Source: Streptomyces rubradiris
GTDB lineage: Bacteria > Actinomycetota > Actinomycetes > Streptomycetales > Streptomycetaceae
Assembly (NCBI RefSeq): GCF_016860525.1
Contig: NZ_BNEA01000001.1
Span: forward strand, 1,629,501-1,693,500
Reading direction: 5' to 3'
DNA: 64,000 bases
Shown: positions 59,274 to 64,000 of the stretch, one piece after another
How the letters are laid out: each line of letters opens with the position of its first letter
How positions within the stretch are numbered: position 1 is the stretch's first letter
Notes under the pieces: model-generated
Told to the model about the DNA's origin: nothing
The model's database searches: none
Seen by the model: the letters and a program-made list of their open reading frames with translations, nothing else
Made by a program: the position numbers and the translations under genes

Positions 59274-59429
59274 CTGCCATCGACGCCCGTTGACCTGCCC
59301 GGGTTCGTCACCGATGACGTACCGGACGCGACGGCCGTGCACGCGCCGCGCGGGTGCGCGACAGCCGCGCGGACGGCAGCCGCGCGCCAGGCGCGCGTGC
59401 CGCTCCACGGTCGTCAGGGTGGGAGTCAT
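59262..59429 (-). CDS. trpM: TrpM, small regulatory protein of tryptophan metabolism
   Basis: A 55-residue frame starts at ATG 59429 (MTPTLTTVERHARLARGCRP) and continues RVRYVIGDEPGQVNGRRWQR before the stop. The position between trpC and trpB and the MTP..LT..ERHARLARGCRPRGC start match TrpM of S. coelicolor, described as a small protein that modulates tryptophan biosynthesis and differentiation. The product is very basic. It lies 20 bp behind trpC. It falls below common length cut-offs. How it acts is not known to me beyond that report. Confidence 0.8.
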   Translation of the reverse strand: MTPTLTTVERHARLARGCRPRGCRAPARRVHGRRVRYVIGDEPGQVNGRRWQRAR

Positions 59430-59449
59430 CGGCACCAGCCTAGCGGGAG

Positions 59450-60259
59450 TCAGCCCCGGCCGTGCCGCAGTGCGGGGTGCTCGCCCGCGGCAACCAGGTC
59501 GGCGACGGCCGCCTTCGGGTCGCGGCCGGTGACCAGGGACTCGCCGACCAGGACCGCGTCGGCGCCGGCGTTGGCGTAGGCGATCAGGTCGTGCGGGCCG
59601 CGCACCCCGGACTCGGCGACCTTCACGAGGTGGTCGGGGATCTCCGGGGCGACCCGCTCGAAGGTGCCACGGTCGACCTCCAGCGTCTTGAGGTTGCGCG
59701 CGTTGACGCCGATGACCTTGGCGCCCGCGTCCACCGCCCGCTCGACCTCTTCCTCGTCGTGCACCTCGACCAGCGGGGTCAGGCCGATGGACACCGCGCG
59801 CTCGATCAGCGACTCCAGGGCCGGCTGGTCCAGGGCGGCCACGATCAGCAGCGCGAGGTCGGCGCCGTACGCGCGGGCCTCCCACAGCTGGTACGACGTG
59901 ACGATGAAGTCCTTGCGCAGCACCGGGATGTCGACGCGGGCGCGGACGGCCTCCAGGTCGGCGAGCGAGCCGCCGAAGCGGCGCTGTTCGGTGAGGACGG
60001 AGATGACGGACGCGCCGCCCGCCTCGTAGTCCGCGGCGAGGCCGGCCGGGTCGGCGATGGCGGCCAGCGCGCCCTTGGACGGGCTGGACCGCTTGACCTC
60101 GCAGATCACCTTGACGCCGTCGCCCTTGAGCGCGGCCACCCCGTCCTTGGCGGCGGGGGCCTTGGCCGCGCGCTCCTTGAGCTCGTCGAGGCTGACACGG
60201 GCCTGCCGCTCGGCGAGGTCGGCACGGACTCCGTCGATGATCTCGTCGAGCACACTCAC
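59450..60259 (-). CDS. trpC: Indole-3-glycerol phosphate synthase
   Basis: The 269-residue TIM-barrel enzyme starts at GTG 60259 ([20 protein letters not shown]). [16 protein letters not shown] carries the catalytic Lys/Glu pair, [20 protein letters not shown] the second Lys, [20 protein letters not shown] the substrate Glu, and [20 protein letters not shown] with ESGVRGPHD the phosphate side. The gene closes the CPI ring for indole formation. A gap of 141 bp separates it from the DUF2752 gene, so it may have its own promoter. Confidence 0.97.
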   Translation of the reverse strand: MSVLDEIIDGVRADLAERQARVSLDELKERAAKAPAAKDGVAALKGDGVKVICEVKRSSPSKGALAAIADPAGLAADYEAGGASVISVLTEQRRFGGSLADLEAVRARVDIPVLRKDFIVTSYQLWEARAYGADLALLIVAALDQPALESLIERAVSIGLTPLVEVHDEEEVERAVDAGAKVIGVNARNLKTLEVDRGTFERVAPEIPDHLVKVAESGVRGPHDLIAYANAGADAVLVGESLVTGRDPKAAVADLVAAGEHPALRHGRG

Positions 60260-60400
60260 GCGAGCGGCCCCCTTCCAGACGGTGGGTTCCTTCAGGCTCT
60301 TCGCAGCCTGTGGTCAATGCGATGGTATCCGCAGCGGTGCGGTGGCTTCGCATCCGGTTGACGGCGGTCCCACTTCGTGGACGTCCGTGCTCCGGCGCGG

Positions 60401-60895
60401 TCAGGGGCGCAGCCAGCCGCCGAACGGCAGGTTCCGCAGGACGGTGAACGCCAGCAGCAGGGCGACGACGGTCCACAGCTGTACGGGGCCGAGGCCGAGC
60501 CGCAGCGGCCGACCGCGGGCCGCGCGGGCCGTCCAGACGGTCCACAGTACGGCGAAGCCCAGGTAGGCGGCCACGGCCGGCGCGTTGGCGTGCAGCGCGG
60601 CGAGCAGGTCGCCGTGGACGAACGCGTGCGCGCTGCGCAGTCCGCCGCAGCCCGGGCAGTACAGGCCGGTGAGCAGGTACAGGGGGCAGGCGGGGTAGTG
60701 GCCGCTCTCGTTGGGGTCGACCGCGCCGACGTAGGCGAAGGCCCCGGCCACGGCCGCGAACAGCCCCAGGGGGACGGCGAGCCGGCGCCGGACGGGCACG
60801 GCGGGCGGCGCCGGCCGCTGTGCGCCGGGGGGCACGGGGTGGTGCGGGGCACCGCCGGGAACCTCTGGCGGGGCCGTACGGCTGTCGGCGTTCAC
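60401..60895 (-). CDS. DUF2752 membrane protein
   Basis: The 164-residue protein starts at GTG 60895. After a ~35-residue Pro-rich N-terminus it has three to four helices (AVPLGLFAAVAGAFAYVGAV; AYLGFAVLWTVWTARAA; LWTVVALLLAFTVLRNL). The DUF2752 hallmark is CPLYLLTGLYCPGCGGLRSA followed by HAFVHGDLLAALHANAP. The function of the family is unknown; the CPGCGG block suggests metal or thiol chemistry at the membrane. It lies in the trp gene group between a HGxxPAAW gene and trpC, an order I recall from other Streptomyces. Confidence 0.88.
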   Translation of the reverse strand: MNADSRTAPPEVPGGAPHHPVPPGAQRPAPPAVPVRRRLAVPLGLFAAVAGAFAYVGAVDPNESGHYPACPLYLLTGLYCPGCGGLRSAHAFVHGDLLAALHANAPAVAAYLGFAVLWTVWTARAARGRPLRLGLGPVQLWTVVALLLAFTVLRNLPFGGWLRP

Positions 60896-61032
60896 GCGGG
60901 CATTCTGCCCCGGACGGTATGGCTCCGCCCGCCGGGCGGGCCCAGGAGCGGTCGCGGTCCAGCGGGCCGGAGAACGAGAGGCGGTCCGCACCCCTGCCGG
61001 ACGCCGGGCCGCCTCTCGGGGAAAGCCTGGGC

Positions 61033-61290
61033 TCAGCGGCCCGCGGCGGCCGGCTCCGGGGTCGCGGACGCGCGCGTCACGACGGCGCTCTGCTTCGGCT
61101 GGCCGAGGCCCATGGCCCGCATGATGCCGCCGACCACGCCGCCGAGGAGCGTGAGCGCCATACCGGCCCAGAAGCCGACGGGCTGGGCCATCACCATGAA
61201 GGCGCCCGCGACGCAGAAACCGATGAAGGCGATGATGACACCGGTCCAGGCGGCCGGGGTGTGACCGTGGCCGTGGCTGCTGCCCGCCAT
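61033..61290 (-). CDS. HGxxPAAW family small membrane protein
   Basis: The 85-residue protein starts at ATG 61290 (MAGSSHGHGHTPAAWTGVII). The namesake HGHTPAAW is at residues 8-15. Two helices follow (GVIIAFIGFCVAGAFMVMAQ; GFWAGMALTLLGGVVGGIM), then a short tail. The family is found in actinobacteria beside trp genes and has no known function. It is 137 bp from the DUF2752 gene and 152 bp from the next upstream gene on the same strand. Confidence 0.92.
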   Translation of the reverse strand: MAGSSHGHGHTPAAWTGVIIAFIGFCVAGAFMVMAQPVGFWAGMALTLLGGVVGGIMRAMGLGQPKQSAVVTRASATPEPAAAGR

Positions 61291-61442
61291 GACTTGCTCC
61301 TCGTTGTTGCTGATCTACGTGTCGGATGAGGCGTCGTACGCTCGCCGCGTCCATTGTCCCGTAGGCGTGCGCGCGCCGGACGCGGGGGTGGCGTCTGGTT
61401 CGCCACACCGCTTCGGGCCGTGCCGCTTCGGGCCGTGCCGGT

Positions 61443-62081
61443 TCAGGCGCCCGTCGGGTCCTCGCCCCGGTCCAGGGCCTTCCAGATCTCCTCGGGCCGC
61501 TCCGGGTCGGCCGGGCGGGCGGTGCGCCGGGGGCGGGCGGCGCCACGTTCGTAGCGGCCGGACATCGCGGGCCACAGCCGGCCGTAGCGCAGGGCGAGCA
61601 GCCCGGCGAGCAGGATCAGCAGCCCGCCGGCGGCCGCGACGTACGGCCAGCCGGTGTTGGTGAGCGCGTGGACGGTGGCGGAGCTGTCGCCGCTCACCTC
61701 GGCGGCCCGCTCGTCCAGCGCGGAGCCGTCGGAGACGGCCGCCAGGGCGGCGACGGCGATACCGGCACCGGACAGCGCGAGCAGCCCGGCGACGACGAGG
61801 CGGCCGGCCCGGCGGACGGCGAAGACCGCGACGAGCGCGGCGAGGCCCACTATGGCGAGCGCCGCGGGGACGCCCGTGACGTCGCTGCCCTTGGCCGTCA
61901 GCGGGAACGCTCCGCCGGCCACCGCCGCGGTGCCCTCCGCCCAGCGCTGCCGGGTCGCGAGCAGCGCCACGGCCGCGCCGAGCGCGCCGAACAGCAGGGC
62001 CACGGCGAGGCTCCGCCGGCCGGACCGGGCGGATGCGGGGGCTTCGGAACGAAGGTGAGGTACGGCAGTCACGTACTCCAC
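61443..62081 (-). CDS. Trp biosynthesis-associated membrane protein (TIGR02234)
   Basis: The 212-residue protein starts at GTG 62081 (MEYVTAVPHLRSEAPASARS) or at GTG 62072. It has four helices (LAVALLFGALGAAVALLATR; VPAALAIVGLAALVAVFAV; LVVAGLLALSGAGIAVAALA; YVAAAGGLLILLAGLLAL) and the family blocks TRQRWAEG and TNTGWPYVAAAGG. A cytoplasmic tail GRYERGAARPRRTARPADPE ends WKALDRGEDPTGA. The family occurs next to trpE in actinobacteria, hence its name; its role is not known. It is 52 bp behind trpE. Confidence 0.93.
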   Translation of the reverse strand: MEYVTAVPHLRSEAPASARSGRRSLAVALLFGALGAAVALLATRQRWAEGTAAVAGGAFPLTAKGSDVTGVPAALAIVGLAALVAVFAVRRAGRLVVAGLLALSGAGIAVAALAAVSDGSALDERAAEVSGDSSATVHALTNTGWPYVAAAGGLLILLAGLLALRYGRLWPAMSGRYERGAARPRRTARPADPERPEEIWKALDRGEDPTGA

Positions 62082-62133
62082 TATCGCCTGAACCCCCCGC
62101 GCACCGGCACCCGGGGTTGCTATGAGAAGCGCC

Positions 62134-63612
62134 CTATCGCCCGAGGCGGTTCGCCGTGTGCACCGCCCGCAGCACCGCCGCCGCCTTGTTGCGGCACTCC
62201 TGGTCCTCGGCGACCGGGTCGGAGTCCGCGACGACGCCCGCGCCGGCCTGGACGTACGCGACGCCGTCGCGGAGCAGGGCGGTGCGGATGGCGATCGCGG
62301 TGTCGGAGTCGCCGGCGAAGTCCAGATAGCCGACGCAGCCGCCGTACAGGCCGCGCCGGGACGGCTCCAGTTCGTCGATGATCTGCATCGCGCGGGGCTT
62401 GGGGGCGCCGGAGAGGGTGCCGGCCGGGAAGCACGCGGTGAGCACGTCGAAGGCGGTGCGGCCGGGGGCCACCTTGCCGGTGACGGTGGAGACGATGTGC
62501 ATCACGTGCGAGTAGCGCTCGATGGACATGAAGTCGACCACCTCGACCGAGCCGGGCTCGCAGACCCGGCCGAGGTCGTTGCGGCCGAGGTCGACCAGCA
62601 TCAGGTGCTCGGCGCGCTCCTTGGGGTCGGCGAGCAGTTCCTCGGCGAGCGCCTGGTCCTCCTGCGGGGTGGCCCCGCGGTGCCGGGTGCCGGCGATGGG
62701 GTGGACCATCGCGCGCCCGTCCTCGACCTTCACCAGCGCCTCCGGGGAGGAGCCGACGACGTCGAAGCCGTCGAAGCGGAACAGGTACATGTACGGCGAC
62801 GGGTTGGTGGCCCGCAGCACCCGGTAGACGTCCAGGGCGCTCGCCGTGCAGGGGGTCTCGAAGCGCTGGGAGGGCACGACCTGGAAGGCCTCGCCCGCGC
62901 GGATGCGCTCCTTGATGTCCTCCACGGCCCGCTGGTAGTCGGCGCCGCCCCAGCGGGCGGTGTACTCGGGCAGCTCGGAGGGCGGCAGGTGGGCCGGGGG
63001 CTGGGAGACCGGGCGGGAGAGGTCGGCCTCCATGGCGTCCAGGCGGGCCACGGCGTCCGCGTACGCCTCGTCGACGCCGGTGTCAAGGTCGTTGTGGTTG
63101 ATCGCGTTGGCGATCAGCAGGACCGAGCCCTCCCAGTGGTCCATCACCGCGAGGTCGCTGGTCAGCAGCATGGTCAGCTCGGGCAGCCGCAGCTCGTCGT
63201 GCTCGCCGGGGCCGATCTTCTCCAGGCGGCGGACGATGTCGTAGCCCAGGTAGCCGACCATGCCGCCGGTGAAGGGCGGCAGGCCCTCCTGGTGCGGGGT
63301 GTGCAGGGTCTGGAGGCTGGCGCGCAAGGCCGCGAGGGGGTCGCCGTCCGTGGGGACGCCGACGGGCGGGGTGCCGATCCAGTGGGCCTGCCCGTCCCGG
63401 GCGGTGAGCGTGGCCGCGCTGCGGACCCCGACGAAGGAGTACCGGGACCAGGAGCGGCCGTTCTCCGCGGACTCCAGCAGGAAGGTGCCGGGGCGTTCGG
63501 CGGCGAGTTTGCGGTAGAGCGCGACCGGTGTGTCACCGTCGGCCAGGAGCTTGCGGGTGACCGGGATGACGCGCCGGTCGCCGGCCAGCTTGCGGAAGGT
63601 CTCTAGATCCAT
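62134..63612 (-). CDS. trpE: Anthranilate synthase component I
   Basis: The 492-residue enzyme commits chorismate to tryptophan. It starts at ATG 63612 ([20 protein letters not shown]). The feedback site [18 protein letters not shown] carries the LLES motif for Trp binding. The chorismate-binding domain shows [79 protein letters not shown] and [20 protein letters not shown]. No trpG lies in this window. It is 11 bp behind hisI, so histidine and tryptophan genes may share a transcript. Confidence 0.97.
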   Translation of the reverse strand: MDLETFRKLAGDRRVIPVTRKLLADGDTPVALYRKLAAERPGTFLLESAENGRSWSRYSFVGVRSAATLTARDGQAHWIGTPPVGVPTDGDPLAALRASLQTLHTPHQEGLPPFTGGMVGYLGYDIVRRLEKIGPGEHDELRLPELTMLLTSDLAVMDHWEGSVLLIANAINHNDLDTGVDEAYADAVARLDAMEADLSRPVSQPPAHLPPSELPEYTARWGGADYQRAVEDIKERIRAGEAFQVVPSQRFETPCTASALDVYRVLRATNPSPYMYLFRFDGFDVVGSSPEALVKVEDGRAMVHPIAGTRHRGATPQEDQALAEELLADPKERAEHLMLVDLGRNDLGRVCEPGSVEVVDFMSIERYSHVMHIVSTVTGKVAPGRTAFDVLTACFPAGTLSGAPKPRAMQIIDELEPSRRGLYGGCVGYLDFAGDSDTAIAIRTALLRDGVAYVQAGAGVVADSDPVAEDQECRNKAAAVLRAVHTANRLGR

Positions 63613-63623
63613 GGCGGCCGACC

Positions 63624-64000
63624 TTACGACGCGGACGCCGGAGTGGCGGCGTCCGCGTTCTTCAGGAGCACGTCTTCGTCGAAGCAGGTGCGCGCGCCGG
63701 TGTGGCAGGCGGCCCCCACCTGGTCGACCCGGACCAGCAGGGTGTCGCCGTCGCAGTCCAGCGCGACCGACTTCACCCACTGGACGTGGCCGGAGGTGTC
63801 GCCCTTGACCCAGTACTCCCGGCGGCTGCGCGACCAGTAGGTGCAGCGGCCGGTGGTCAGCGTGCGGTGCAGTGCCTCGTCGTCCATCCAGCCGAGCATG
63901 AGCACCTCGCCGGTGTCGTACTGCTGGGCGATGGCGGGGACGAGCCCGTCGGCGCTGCGCTTGAGCCGCGCGGCGATCTCCGGGTCGAGGCTGCTGGGCC
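63624..64000 (-). CDS. hisI: Phosphoribosyl-AMP cyclohydrolase, 5' end missing
   Basis: The frame is open to the right edge. The visible part reads [20 protein letters not shown], then [20 protein letters not shown], the substrate block [20 protein letters not shown], the metal-binding [20 protein letters not shown] and CHTGARTCF. These are the HisI signatures with all Zn/Mg ligands (DCD, CH). It opens the adenine ring of PR-AMP in histidine synthesis. Only about ten N-terminal residues should be missing. trpE follows 11 bp later on the same strand. Confidence 0.95.
   Translation of the reverse strand, partial: PSSLDPEIAARLKRSADGLVPAIAQQYDTGEVLMLGWMDDEALHRTLTTGRCTYWSRSRREYWVKGDTSGHVQWVKSVALDCDGDTLLVRVDQVGAACHTGARTCFDEDVLLKNADAATPASAS

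Noticed and set aside
60260..60400. Trp leader peptide or T-box in front of trpC
   Set aside because: No short frame with consecutive TGG codons and no T-box-like specifier stem were visible.

Overview
The window is very GC-rich actinobacterial DNA, almost certainly a Streptomyces chromosome arm-proximal core segment. GTG and TTG starts are frequent, genes are coupled by 4-bp ATGA overlaps, perfect GC hairpins act as terminators, and the set of small conserved proteins (SPW_0924-type, HGxxPAAW, TrpM) is characteristic of the genus. From memory, the order polA - livKHMGF - ANTAR regulator - tRNA-Leu - pyk - gltBD - lgt - trp operon - hisI follows the S. coelicolor SCO2003-SCO2044 region; this was not checked by alignment.

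Layout. 1-4.1 kb: a truncated DUF3068 gene, a 44-residue membrane peptide, a secreted lytic transglycosylase and a DUF4184 membrane protein. 4.4-10.3 kb: polA, a short degenerate repeat tract, an FdhF/YdeP molybdopterin oxidoreductase and a hotdog thioesterase. 11.3-17 kb: a complete branched-chain amino acid ABC importer (livKHMGF) with a perfect hairpin separating livK from the rest. 17-20.2 kb: ANTAR response regulator, tRNA-Leu(CAA) with a textbook terminator, a free-standing HTH-LAGLIDADG protein inserted right behind that tRNA, and pyk. 20.4-33.2 kb: a Tat-exported nucleotidase, then an accessory stretch with a SGNH hydrolase remnant, a DesA/DesB-like decarboxylase-hydroxylase pair without a siderophore synthetase, an NmrA-like reductase, aminopeptidase N, an in-frame AraC-chorismate mutase fusion, a GH35 beta-galactosidase and a zinc peptidase-like protein.

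33.2-43.5 kb is the most distinctive block. It holds two SDRs, echA20, ipdA, ipdB, ipdC, fadA6, kstR2, ipdF and two overlapping acyl-CoA dehydrogenase genes, matching the mycobacterial KstR2 regulon (Rv3548c-Rv3560c) for degrading the last two steroid rings (HIP). Both divergent promoters carry nearly the same 17-bp palindrome, with 8/10 and 9/10 matches to the KstR2 consensus. No fadD3 (HIP-CoA ligase) is present. A 54-codon reading frame with an internal 36-bp duplication bridges ipdB and ipdC through TGATG junctions on both sides. 43.5-44.8 kb: a MerR regulator and an aldo/keto reductase face away from a promoter with a long spacer that contains a palindrome.

44.9-64 kb returns to core functions: gltBD (glutamate synthase) with a GlnR-like box, a VIT1/CCC1 metal transporter with a TTAGC-n4-GCTAA operator, an ADP-ribosylglycohydrolase-like protein that has lost its D-T-D-S-N metal ligands and is coupled to ribokinase, lgt, a DsbA-like protein, the trp genes (trpE, three small membrane protein genes, trpC, trpM, trpB, trpA, all leftward) and the 3' part of hisI. 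All long open frames opposite these genes are treated as GC-bias shadows.
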